From: Streptomyces tropicalis
GTDB lineage: Bacteria; Actinomycetota; Actinomycetes; Streptomycetales; Streptomycetaceae
Direction of reading: 5' to 3'
Length of the DNA stretch: 64,000 nt
Assembly: GCF_029269835.1 (NCBI RefSeq)
Contig: NZ_JARJBB010000002.1
Span: forward strand, 124,001-188,000
Shown here in pieces: positions 1 through 7,254 of the stretch (its first letter is position 1; every line of letters starts with the position of its first letter). A model generated the notes under the pieces. That model saw only the letters and a program-made list of their open reading frames with translations. It did no database searches and was not told the origin of the DNA. A program made the translations under genes and the position numbers.

Positions 1-269
1 CGGCCACTGCCCCTGATCGACGGTCGGGGCAGCAAGGAATTCGTCGATGTCACCGTGCAGGCCGAACAGGACCGCTCCAGGGTCACCGCCACGGACAGGC
101 ACGCGGTTTCAGGTCCGTGCGGTCGACGTCGACGCGTGGACGGCTCCGGGCCAGACCAGACCTTCCGCCGCCCCACCGCCATGACCTGTGCACCTTCGGA
201 CGCGAATCGTGGAGCGGCACACCCGACGTCATCGTGAAGCGCGTCGTCTCGACTCTCAAGGAACCTTGA
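1..269 (+). pseudogene. Possible decayed HINT-domain / polymorphic toxin fragment
   Basis: The plus strand opens inside a reading frame giving FVDVTVQAEQ, then VTATDRHAV. This resembles the end of the pretoxin HINT domain, whose usual form is LVDVTV...VTATDGHPFWV, found in RHS and related polymorphic toxins. The frame is then lost. A second frame gives a tail with the segment TFGRESWSGTPDVIVKR and stops at 267-269. No single frame joins the two parts and the window edge cuts the 5' side, so this is read as a broken remnant. The similarity is by eye and short; it could also be unrelated intergenic DNA. Confidence 0.3.
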
Positions 270-316
270 TCATCATCTGCCTGCCGTGAACGGCCAGTCG
301 GGCATGCCGGTGGAAC

Positions 317-374
317 GCGAAGACCCCCAGTGCGGTGCAGCCCTGGACGGCTCCACCGCACTGGGGGTCTTCGC
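317..374. terminator. Strong bidirectional hairpin terminator
   Basis: A perfect 21-bp inverted repeat (317-337 with 354-374) encloses a 16-nt loop. It lies downstream of the helicase gene, which ends at 441 on the minus strand, and of the fragment at 1-269 on the plus strand, so it can end transcription from both sides. Confidence 0.8.
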
Positions 375-408
375 CATGATCAAGCCGTGGCTGCCCACAG
401 CGCTCGTG

Positions 409-444
409 ATCAATACGCCTGACTACATCAATACCCCTGACTAC
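409..444. repeat. Tandem 18-bp duplication at the helicase stop codon
   Basis: Two adjacent 18-bp copies (409-426 and 427-444) differ at one base. On the minus strand each copy begins with a TAG three bases in; the first TAG is the actual stop of the helicase gene. The duplication therefore adds a second TAG 18 bp downstream in the same frame. Confidence 0.7.
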
Positions 445-2150
445 GGGGCCGAGATGCGGCGGCCGCCCCGGCGGTCGGGGTTGCGGCCGGTGGTGCCGGT
501 GGTGCCGGTGGTGCCGCCGGTGGTCTTGGCGGTCGCCGTTCGGCGGGTGGATCCGCCGGTGGGCTTGTTCGAGGCGGCTCCGGAGGCGGCGCTGCGGTTG
601 GAGCCGCGGCCGCTCGTGCCGCCGGCGCCGCCGGTGGTCCCGCCGGCTGCCGCCCGGCGGGTGGAGCCGCGGCCACCCGTCCCGGAGCGGCCGTCTGCCC
701 CGGATCGGCTGCCCGCGCCGGCGGCCGAGCCGGTCGTTGCGCCGGTCGCTGCTCCCCCGCCGTCTCCGTTGCGGCGTCGGGGGCCGGAGCGGCGGGCGGG
801 CCTGGTGCCGGGCTTCCGCTCCGGGCGGGACGCCGTCGGGGTGGCCGGCTGGGGGATCTCGATGGTGACCGGCACGCCGGACGGCTCGCGGGCGCCGGTG
901 ATGGTGGCCAGTTCCGTGTCGCCCGACGTGATGCGGGCCGTCCGGGGGCGGATGCCCGCGTGTGACATGAGCCGGGTGACGTCCCGCTTCTGGTCGGGCA
1001 GGACCAGCGTGACCACGCTGCCGGAACCGCCGGCGCGGGCCGTGCGGCCGCCCCGGTGGAGGTAGTCCTTGTGGTCGGTGGGGGGATCGACGTTCACGAC
1101 GAGGTCGAGGTCGTCGACATGTATGCCGCGGGCCGCGACGTTCGTCGCCACCAGCGCGGTGACCTGGCCGTTCTTGAACTGTTCCAGGGTGCGGTTGCGC
1201 TGCGGCTGGGAGCGGCCCCCGTGCAGTGCCGCCGCGCGGACACCGACGGCGAGCAGGCGCTTGGTGAGCCGGTCGGCGGACCGCTTGGTGTCGAGGAAGA
1301 GGATGACCCGGCCGTCGCGGGCGGCGATGCGCGTGGTCACGGCCTTCTTGTCGGTCTCGTCCAGGAGGTGGAGCACGTGGTGCTCCATCGTGCTCACTGC
1401 TCCGGCGGACGGGTCCACCGAGTGGACCACGGGGTCGGTCAGGAACCGCTGCACCAGGCGGTCGATGTTGTGGTCCAGGGTGGCCGAGAAGAGCATGCGC
1501 TGGCCGTCGGGCCGTACCTGCTGGATCAGCTTGGTGATCTGCGGCAGGAAGCCCATGTCGGTCATCTGGTCGGCCTCGTCCAGCACCGTGATGCGTACGT
1601 CGTCGAGGACGCAGTCACCCCGGTCGACGAGGTCGTTGAGCCGGCCGGGGCTGGCCACGACCACCTCGGCGCCGCGCCGGAGCGTGCCGGCCTGCTTGGT
1701 GATGGACAGCCCGCCGACCACGGTGGCCATCCGGAGGTTCACCGCCGTCGCGTACGGGGTGAGCGCGTCCGTCACCTGCTGGGCGAGCTCACGGGTGGGC
1801 ACCAGCACGAGGGCCAGGGGTGCCTTGGGCGCCGCGCGCAGTCCGGCCGTGCGGGCCAGCAGCGCGAGCCCGAACGCGAGGGTCTTGCCCGAGCCGGTGC
1901 GGCCCCGTCCCAGGAGGTCACGGCCGGCGAGGGAGTTCGGCAGCGTGGCGGCCTGGATGGGGAAGGGTGCCGTCACGCCCTGTGCGGTGAGGGTCTTCAG
2001 CAGTCCCGCGGGCATGTCCAGGGCGGCGAAGTCCTCGACGGCGGGAAGTGCGGGCGTCGTGTTTTCCGGCAGCCGGAATTCCCTGGGCGACGACGGGGAC
2101 GGTGAGGGGGACGAGGCGCGCCGGTTCGGCTTCTGGGGCCTGCGGGACAT
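441..2150 (-). CDS. DEAD-box ATP-dependent RNA helicase
   Basis: ATP-dependent RNA helicase of 569 residues, expected to unwind structured RNA, here probably with a cold-shock role. All core motifs are visible: RTGSGKT (motif I), PTRELAQQ (Ia), SPGRL (Ib), DEAD in LDEADQMTDMGF (II), SATL (III), and ARGIHVDDLDLV with HRGGRTARAG (V and VI). The last 150 residues or so are a low-complexity Gly/Thr/Arg tail with repeated RSG, TGG and RRT units, typical of actinobacterial DEAD-box proteins and likely RNA binding. The ATG at 2150 (MSRRPQ) is preferred over the upstream in-frame start at 2195 because the 15 extra residues lack conservation signs. It lies downstream of the cold-shock gene on the same strand, separated by a strong hairpin. 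Confidence 0.93.
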   Translation of the reverse strand: MSRRPQKPNRRASSPSPSPSSPREFRLPENTTPALPAVEDFAALDMPAGLLKTLTAQGVTAPFPIQAATLPNSLAGRDLLGRGRTGSGKTLAFGLALLARTAGLRAAPKAPLALVLVPTRELAQQVTDALTPYATAVNLRMATVVGGLSITKQAGTLRRGAEVVVASPGRLNDLVDRGDCVLDDVRITVLDEADQMTDMGFLPQITKLIQQVRPDGQRMLFSATLDHNIDRLVQRFLTDPVVHSVDPSAGAVSTMEHHVLHLLDETDKKAVTTRIAARDGRVILFLDTKRSADRLTKRLLAVGVRAAALHGGRSQPQRNRTLEQFKNGQVTALVATNVAARGIHVDDLDLVVNVDPPTDHKDYLHRGGRTARAGGSGSVVTLVLPDQKRDVTRLMSHAGIRPRTARITSGDTELATITGAREPSGVPVTIEIPQPATPTASRPERKPGTRPARRSGPRRRNGDGGGAATGATTGSAAGAGSRSGADGRSGTGGRGSTRRAAAGGTTGGAGGTSGRGSNRSAASGAASNKPTGGSTRRTATAKTTGGTTGTTGTTGRNPDRRGGRRISAP

Positions 2151-2181
2151 GCAGTTATCTGCCTTCCTGGATACAGCACAA

Positions 2182-2216
2182 ACCGGGGTCTGCACCGTGA
2201 CGGTGCGGACCCCGGT
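2182..2216 (-). terminator. Hairpin between cold-shock gene and helicase (attenuator or terminator)
   Basis: A 16-bp stem (2182-2197 with 2201-2216, one G-U pair) carries a 3-nt loop. It falls in the 87-bp gap between the cold-shock stop (2238) and the helicase start (2150), both on the minus strand. It can end the short cold-shock mRNA while letting some polymerases through to the helicase. Confidence 0.75.
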
Positions 2217-2237
2217 GAGTGAATACGCGTCCGGCTA

Positions 2238-2441
2238 TCAGGCGGGGACGATGTTCTCCGCCTGCGGGCCCTTCTGGCCCTGCGTGACGTCGAAGGAGAC
2301 CCGCTGGCCCTCCTGCAGCTCACGGAAGCCCTGGGTCGCGATGTTCGAGTAGTGGGCGAAGACGTCGGGGCCGCCGCCGTCCTGCTCGATGAAGCCGAAA
2401 CCCTTTTCAGAGTTGAACCACTTCACGGTTCCCTGTGCCAT
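2238..2441 (-). CDS. Cold-shock protein, CspA/ScoF family
   Basis: Single cold-shock domain of 67 residues, the normal family length. RNP1 (KGFGFI, residues 14-19) and an RNP2 variant (DVFAHYS) carry the aromatic residues that bind single-stranded nucleic acid. It is expected to act as an RNA chaperone in the cytoplasm that melts mRNA structure at low temperature. The start has a strong AAGGAG site (2448-2453, minus strand). The gene precedes the DEAD-box helicase on the same strand, a pairing that makes sense for cold adaptation, and is separated from it by a strong hairpin. Streptomyces carry several csp paralogues, so no specific symbol is given. Confidence 0.95.
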   Translation of the reverse strand: MAQGTVKWFNSEKGFGFIEQDGGGPDVFAHYSNIATQGFRELQEGQRVSFDVTQGQKGPQAENIVPA

Positions 2442-2851
2442 GATTTTCTCCTTCTGTAGGCAGAGGCCCCATCCGGAGATGCCGGGAAAACAACTAATGC
2501 GCCCATAGGAAATGCATTCCTGTCAGGCGCACATGGGTTCATGGGTACCACAACTGCAACACGGGAACCGTAGCACAGCTCGGCGGCCGGCGGTGGGGCG
2601 GCGGAGCACGTTCCGGGGTGCGGGCGCCTCAGCCGGTCGGTGATCATCGCGCTCGCCCGGCCGCGGCCCCGCTCACCCGTCCTGGCAATGCCCCGGGCCT
2701 CACTGTGTTTCCCCAGGTCAGGGGTGGGCAGTCCGGTCCGGTAGCCCCTCAGCAGCCCCCGAGTCCGCAATGGGCCGGCCAGGGCCGGTCGCAGGGTCGG
2801 GGGGCAGGCTCGGGGTGCAGAGCGGAGCGTGGTGCGGCCGGCCGGCCGGTC
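2442..2851. other. Cold-shock gene leader and upstream non-coding region
   Basis: No convincing gene is visible here. On the minus strand the first 100-130 bases upstream of the cold-shock ATG are unusually AT-rich for this window and include the AAGGAG ribosome site, consistent with a 5' leader and promoter of a cold-shock gene. I could not fix a -35/-10 pair. The remaining part is GC-rich intergenic DNA leading to the repeat at 2852. Confidence 0.4.
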
Positions 2852-2919
2852 GACGCGGCCGCCGTACGGAGGGGGTGCGAGCGCTCGTCGGACGCGGCCG
2901 CCGTACGGAGGGGGTGCGA
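2852..2919. repeat. 29-bp direct repeat, two copies
   Basis: An identical 29-bp sequence occurs at 2852-2880 and 2891-2919, with 10 bp between copies. It lies outside any gene, just past the 3' end of the broken SMI1/KNR4 gene. No terminator or operator symmetry was seen within the unit. Confidence 0.8.
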
Positions 2920-2939
2920 CCGCCGCCTTTCGCCGGCGG

Positions 2940-3369
2940 CTACCGCCACCAGTCGCCGCCCGGCTCCCGCAGGATGCGGTCGAGGTACGGGCGCGGGCCG
3001 CCGGTGATCACGAGGCGGCTGTCGGTCTCGTGGTCCCGGACGAAGACGTCGTCGCGCTGCGGGAGGTGGACGACGGCGTACTGGTCGCCGCCGGCGTTGT
3101 CACCGAAGAACATCAGCGGGTCGAAGGGTATGTGGGGCCGCGGAAGTCCGGGGCGCTCCGGAACTCCGCGTCGTCGTGGCCGATGCGTTCGGCGTCCCGG
3201 ATCACGTCGGCGCCCTCGTGGGCGACCCCGTCGCACTCCCCCAGCAGCGCGGCCAGGTCGGCGGGGAGTGGCCGGCCCAGGTCCTTCCACCGCGTCCAGG
3301 AGGGCGGGGGTCGACGGGGGCGCCGAGGTCGGCCCCGGCAGCCAGGGACAGGACCAGCTCGCGCCACAT
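2940..3369 (-). pseudogene. SMI1/KNR4 (SUKH) family protein, frameshifted
   Basis: A SUKH-type protein of about 143 residues can be rebuilt only by joining three frames. It starts with MWRELVLSLAAGADLGAPVDP (ATG at 3369), shifts to ALLDAVE, shifts again to LPADLAALLGECDGVAHEGA and onward through FRSAPDFRG, then returns to the second frame for PFDPLMFFGDNAGGDQYAVV and the C-terminus GDWWR. The first two shifts sit at a run of five C and at a GG pair and look like single-base insertions; the third looks like a single-base loss. SUKH proteins include immunity proteins to secreted nuclease toxins. Either the gene is decayed or the assembly has indels here. Confidence 0.75.
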
Positions 3370-3644
3370 GAGGGGAGTCTTCCAGGGCGCCGCCGGCCGC
3401 TGGGAGTGCGGGCCGGCCCGTCGGTGTCCGTCCGTGCGGGCGGTGTGACCGCCGGTGGCGTCGGAGCGCGCGTCCGGAGCCGGGGCAGGCGTGGCCAGGT
3501 GAGTGCGCCGGGGCGGGCGTGGCCGGGCGGGGGCAGGCATGGCCGGGCAGGCGTGGCGGGGCCCGGGAGTCGTATCCAGCTCCCGGGCCCCTGGGATGCC
3601 ACCATGTGCGCTCGCCGGTGGCGTTTAAGAGCGCGGATCAGTCA
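3370..3644. other. Intergenic region with degenerate GC-rich repeats
   Basis: No gene is supported. The stretch holds several imperfect copies of a GGGCAGGCGTGGCCGGG-like unit around 3485-3560 and ends in the terminator hairpin at 3558-3591. Confidence 0.5.
3558..3591 (-). terminator. Hairpin terminator downstream of the tRNA-like elements
   Basis: A 12-bp perfect stem (3558-3569 with 3580-3591) has a 10-nt loop. Read on the minus strand it lies just beyond the two tRNA-like elements, which suggests that they form a transcribed unit ending here. Confidence 0.65.
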
Positions 3645-3723
3645 TGAGGCCGCCGTGTTCTTCCTTTGAACTACCGCACCGCGGAGAGGTGCAGACGAGA
3701 GTCGAACTCGCATCCGGCGGCGG
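3645..3723 (-). tRNA. Permuted tRNA-like element 2 (3' half precedes 5' half)
   Basis: Reading the minus strand from 3723 down, a T-arm appears first: stem GCGAG/CTCGT (3707-3711 and 3695-3699) with a 7-nt loop starting TTCGA. Then comes a 3' acceptor strand CTGCACC (3694-3688), a 7-nt spacer, and a 5' acceptor strand GGTGCGG (3680-3674) that pairs with it over all 7 positions (one G-U). Next come TA and a D-arm, GTTC/GAAC around an AAAGGAA loop. The sequence after the D-arm (CGGCGG) is complementary to the one before the variable region (CCGCCG), closing an anticodon-like stem. No CCA is encoded and the anticodon could not be fixed. In normal order no acceptor stem forms. Confidence 0.5.
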
Positions 3724-3789
3724 TCGTCCGCGTTCCGTCGATCCGGCGATCGGCGGCGAATGCTGAAGCTTGAGCGAGAGTCTGAGATT

Positions 3790-3870
3790 GACCGCGGCTG
3801 CCTCTGCCGGTTGGGCCACCCCGGCACGTGGTGCCGGGGGAAGGACTCGAACCTTCACCGTGACCGCGGG
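3790..3870 (-). tRNA. Permuted tRNA-like element 1 (3' half precedes 5' half)
   Basis: On the minus strand the order is anticodon-side strand CCGCGG, variable region, T-arm GAAGG/CCTTC (3856-3852 and 3844-3840) with 7-nt loop TTCGAGT, 3' acceptor strand CCCCGGC (3839-3833), discriminator A and encoded CCA (3832-3829), then three bases, then the 5' acceptor strand GCCGGGG (3825-3819). That strand pairs perfectly with the 3' strand. TG, a D-arm (GCC/GGC with a GG-containing loop) and a GCCGCGG strand follow; the last pairs with the CCGCGG-containing strand at the other end. If U33 is the T in GGTCAA, the anticodon would be CAA, but the extended stem makes this uncertain. No 5' partner for CCCCGGC exists at normal distance upstream. 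Confidence 0.55.
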
Positions 3871-3948
3871 TATTCAGGCTGAACGTCAGTTTCAGCTTGC
3901 GCTCGTGGCGCGGGCCGGGCCTCAATCCGGTCAGCGCCCTGGGGCGCA

Positions 3949-3970
3949 CCCCCGCGTTCGCGCGCGGGGG
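3949..3970 (-). terminator. Hairpin downstream of the conserved unknown gene
   Basis: An 8-bp GC stem (3949-3956 with 3963-3970) with a 6-nt loop lies 20 bp after the stop of the gene at 3992-4723. It separates that gene from the tRNA-like elements. Confidence 0.55.
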
Positions 3971-3991
3971 CGTTCATGGGGTGTATCCGGC

Positions 3992-4723
3992 TCAGCCGAA
4001 CAGGTAGCCGAACACCGCGTCGCCGACCCGCTGGTCGCCGACCTCGGCGCTGTTGGCCTCCTCGCGGGCGTACTTGACGGCCTGCTGGAGCTTCTCGACG
4101 CGGTCCAGCAGTTCGTTCACCCGGCGTGCGGGGAGGGCGCCGGAGAACTTCACCGTGGTCCAGTAACCGACGGGGACGTCCTCGTAGTACACCTCGACCT
4201 GCGCCGGGTGCTTGTCGGTCGCCTCGGCCTTGACGTGGTTGCGCGGGACCTTCTTCGTACGGATCGTGCGCACCGCGTCGGTCTTCCACCAGTCCGTCGA
4301 GGGGTCCAGCGACCAGGACTCGGCTGCGTCGAGGACGGGGAGCTTCTTCACGAAGGCGTGCAGGTCCGTGAGCTGCTTCTCGAGGAACAGCAGGTGCCCG
4401 ACCGGGACTTCGGCGACGATGGTGCGGCCGTCGACCACGACGTCGGCGCGGGCCGTGCAGTTCGCCCAGTCCTTGGTGGCGGTGACGTCGAACAGCCGGG
4501 TCAGGGACGCGGCGGTCTCCCGCAGCACGTCCTCGGCCTTGACCTGCACCCGCGTGGACTCCGGCGGCAGGTGCTCGCCCTCCTCGTCCTTCGGCTGGTA
4601 GGTGCGCGAGATGCCGGCCAGCAGTGCGGGCTTCTGGATCCGCTGGTGTGCCGCGGTGGTGTCCTGGAACGACTTGCTCTTGACACCCTTTTCCACGGCG
4701 ATGATCTGATTGAGCTTCGCCAC
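3992..4723 (-). CDS. Conserved Streptomyces protein of unknown function
   Basis: Protein of 243 residues that I do not recognise functionally. It starts with GTG at 4723 (MAKLNQIIAVEKG) behind a GGGGGAAGGA ribosome site. No signal peptide or membrane segment is visible; it is rich in charged residues and has a helical C-terminal stretch, ALPARRVNELLDRVEKLQQA. Phrases such as VLRETAASLTRLFDVTATKD and PVGHLLFLEKQLTDLHAFV have the even composition of a real conserved cytoplasmic protein. The gene lies immediately upstream of the two permuted tRNA-like elements on the same strand, with a hairpin between. Whether it acts on them is unknown. From memory such proteins are widespread in Streptomyces as an unassigned DUF. 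Confidence 0.8.
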   Translation of the reverse strand: MAKLNQIIAVEKGVKSKSFQDTTAAHQRIQKPALLAGISRTYQPKDEEGEHLPPESTRVQVKAEDVLRETAASLTRLFDVTATKDWANCTARADVVVDGRTIVAEVPVGHLLFLEKQLTDLHAFVKKLPVLDAAESWSLDPSTDWWKTDAVRTIRTKKVPRNHVKAEATDKHPAQVEVYYEDVPVGYWTTVKFSGALPARRVNELLDRVEKLQQAVKYAREEANSAEVGDQRVGDAVFGYLFG

Positions 4724-5095
4724 GTCCTTCCCCCTTCGAACGCGTCGAACGTAGCCGACCGGGAGCGCGGGAGTCGCCCGGTTTTTTTCGACCGGCGGGC
4801 GGGAGCGGCCGCCCGGGGACGGTCAGTTGGAGCCATACCCAATGATGTCGCTATGTAGCTAAATGTCCTTTTTGTTCGTGAGGTAGGGCACACCGGCGCG
4901 CAATTTCGCCTCAACTCGTGGCCCGTGTGCGCCCGTTGCGGGTATTCGTACATCCGTCCTGTTTGGGACCCTTATCTACCCCCATGGTCTTTCGACCCTT
5001 CGTCCCTTTCACTCGGGATGGTCCGCCCTACACCACTTCGGGTCACAGGAAGCAGTACGGATATGCGCCACTCGTCCGATATTCCGGAAGTCCCC
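4724..5095. other. Divergent intergenic region
   Basis: 372 bp between two divergent genes. It contains an AT-rich patch around 4835-4885, unusual for this chromosome and probably carrying promoters in both directions. I saw no clear -35/-10 pair, tRNA or repeat. Confidence 0.4.
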
Positions 5096-6838
5096 ATGCA
5101 GCCCCACGCGGTGACCGCCGCCGAGGTCGTCCCCGGCGACCTGGTCGCCCTGTCCTCCGAGGACGCCGAACGGCAGCGGTGGTGTGTCGTGATGCACACC
5201 CTGCCCGAGACACCGGAGTCGATCCGCCTCACCCTGCGGCCGCCGCTCGGCGGCGTCGACCGCGAGGCGGTGCTGGCGCGGCTGCAGGAGGTGGTCGTCG
5301 CCTCGCGGCGGGTGGACGTGGCGGGCGTGCCGGCCGTGTCCTCGCCGCCGCTGGACCGGATCGTGTTCCGCGACGGGGACCGGGTGAGCCGGCTGCGGGC
5401 GGTCGACCCGGCGGGCGTCGAGGTGACGTACGAGCGGCGCTGGGGCGTGTGGCACCGGGACCTCGACGGTGGCAGCACCGAGGTCGCCACCGACGCCGAC
5501 GTACGGGCCTGGGCGGCCGACGCCGACCACGCGGGCTACGTCGTACGGCACCGCACGCGCCCGAAACGCGAGCCCTCGGGGGCCGGGGTGCGCCGGGTGG
5601 TCGTGACCGGGCTCGGGGCCGTGACGCCGCTCGGCGTCGGCGTCGGCGAGCTGTGGCAGGGGCTGCTCGACGGCCGTCACGGGATACGGGAGCTGGTGGA
5701 CGAGGAGTTCGCGGACCTGCCGGTGCGGGTGGCCGGCGTGGTGCCGGTGGACCCGGCCGGGCTGCTGCCGCGGGCCGAGGCCCGCCGGATGAACCGGGCC
5801 GCCCAGTTCGCCGTGCTCGCCGCCCGCGAGGCCTGGGCGGACGCCGGTTTCGCCGAGGGCGGCACCCGTGAGAGCGGGCTCGACCCGGAACGGGTCGGGG
5901 TCAGCCTCGGTGCGATCCTCGGGGACGCCTCCGTGCTCGTCGGCGGGGACCGCAGGCTGCGGGAGAAGGGGCCCCGGGGGGTCTCCCCGCTCACCACGCC
6001 CATGACCGTGCCCTCGCAGGCCTCCTCGCAGATCTCGCTCGACCTGCACATCACGGGCGAGGCCCGGACCGTCACGAGCGCCTGCGCCTCCGGGACCGAG
6101 GCGATCGGGCAGGCCATCGACCGCATACGGTACGGACGCGTGGACGTCGCCCTCGCCGGTGGCGCGGAGGCCGTGGTCACCCCGGCGATCATGGCGTCCT
6201 TCGCCGCGATGCGGGCCCTGTCCGGGCTGGGACTCGACGGCGGGACGTCGCCCTCGCGCCCCTTCGCCGCGGACCGTGCCGGATTCGTCAACGGGGAGGG
6301 CGCGGGACTGCTCGTCCTGGAGTCCGAGGAGCACGCCCGCGCCCGCGGGGCACGGATCTACTGCGAGGCAGCCGGCTGGGGGCTGTCCGCCGACGCCCAC
6401 CACATGGCCGCCCCCGACCCCAGCGGCGACGGGGTCGCACTGGCACTGCGCCGGGCGCTGCGGGACGCGGGCGGACACGTCGTCGACGTCGTGCACGTCA
6501 ACGCGCACGCCACCGCCACCGTGGAGGGCGATCTCGCCGAGGCCGGCGCACTGCGGGCCGTGCTGGGGCGGCGCGGGGTGCCGGTGACGGCGCTCAAGGG
6601 CCACCTCGGGCACCTCCAGGGGGCCGCCGGGGGCGTGGAGGCGGTCGCGGCCGCGCTCACCCTGCACCATGCGCTGGTGCCGCCGACGGTGGGCTGCACC
6701 GAGGTCGACGAGGAGATCGCGCTGGACGTGGTCACGGGCGCGCCCCGCGCCCTGCCCGAGGACGGGGACCTCGTGCTCAGCAACTCCTTCGGCTTCGGCG
6801 GGCACAACGCGGTGCTGGCGCTGCGAAGGGTGCGGTAG
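5096..6838 (+). CDS. Beta-ketoacyl synthase with extra N-terminal domain
   Basis: 580 residues: an unassigned N-terminal domain of about 165 residues (AVTAAEVVPGDLVALSSEDA onward) followed by a FabF/KAS-II-type condensing enzyme beginning VRRVVVTGLGAVTPLG. The catalytic set is intact: Cys330 in TSACASGTEAI, His471 in VNAHATATVEGD, Lys501 and His506 in KGHLGHLQGAAG. The enzyme should perform decarboxylative Claisen condensation on an ACP-bound acyl chain, for fatty acid, pigment or polyketide synthesis. The ATG at 5096 follows GGAAG at good spacing; in-frame starts at 5063 and 4925 are less likely. No ACP, ketoreductase or chain-length-factor gene lies nearby, so its partner is elsewhere. The KS part could also start at a GTG near 5590. 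Confidence 0.88.
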   Translation: MQPHAVTAAEVVPGDLVALSSEDAERQRWCVVMHTLPETPESIRLTLRPPLGGVDREAVLARLQEVVVASRRVDVAGVPAVSSPPLDRIVFRDGDRVSRLRAVDPAGVEVTYERRWGVWHRDLDGGSTEVATDADVRAWAADADHAGYVVRHRTRPKREPSGAGVRRVVVTGLGAVTPLGVGVGELWQGLLDGRHGIRELVDEEFADLPVRVAGVVPVDPAGLLPRAEARRMNRAAQFAVLAAREAWADAGFAEGGTRESGLDPERVGVSLGAILGDASVLVGGDRRLREKGPRGVSPLTTPMTVPSQASSQISLDLHITGEARTVTSACASGTEAIGQAIDRIRYGRVDVALAGGAEAVVTPAIMASFAAMRALSGLGLDGGTSPSRPFAADRAGFVNGEGAGLLVLESEEHARARGARIYCEAAGWGLSADAHHMAAPDPSGDGVALALRRALRDAGGHVVDVVHVNAHATATVEGDLAEAGALRAVLGRRGVPVTALKGHLGHLQGAAGGVEAVAAALTLHHALVPPTVGCTEVDEEIALDVVTGAPRALPEDGDLVLSNSFGFGGHNAVLALRRVR

Positions 6839-7254
6839 GGGGCGGCGCGGCCGCCCTTGCCCCGCCCGGGCGGGGACGGGCCGCGCGGGTGCGGCCCCCT
6901 CCCGGCCCACACAGGACGTACGGGTCGGCCCCCGCAGGCGGGCGACTCGGCCCGCGCAGGCGTAGGGGCCGGCCCCTGCACGCAGACACACCGGCCGGCC
7001 CCGCAGGCGTACGGCTCGACACCCGCAGGCGTACGGGCCGGCCCACGCACCCGCGAGGCCCGGCCCCCGCGGGGTGCGGGTCGCCGGGTCGGGACGGTTC
7101 CCGTCCGCGCGCTCCGGTGCCGCGTCGACCGGTCCGTACCCGGGCGGCCCCGTCCGGGTGGACGCACGGAGGCCGTGACAGGGGGCGGCCCGAGGCGCAC
7201 CGACCCCGGGACGGGAGCCGGGCGCGGCAAGGCCGTCCGGGGCGCCGCGGCGGG
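6839..7254. other. Convergent intergenic region with degenerate repeats
   Basis: 416 bp between the 3' ends of the ketosynthase and ku genes. It holds imperfect copies of a unit resembling CCGCAGGCGTACGG at about 6925-7060. No gene is supported; the open frames here are shadows of GC-rich sequence. Confidence 0.5.

Noticed and set aside
480-530. Short GGTGCCGGT tandem repeats that might be a satellite or CRISPR
   Set aside because: They lie inside the helicase C-terminal Gly/Thr tail and keep its reading frame; no spacers exist.
3690-3870. Two ordinary tRNA genes in normal order
   Set aside because: The 5' acceptor strand GCCGGGG does not pair with the downstream CTGCACC, and the distance between the D-arm and the next T-arm is near 90 nt; only the permuted reading gives full stems.
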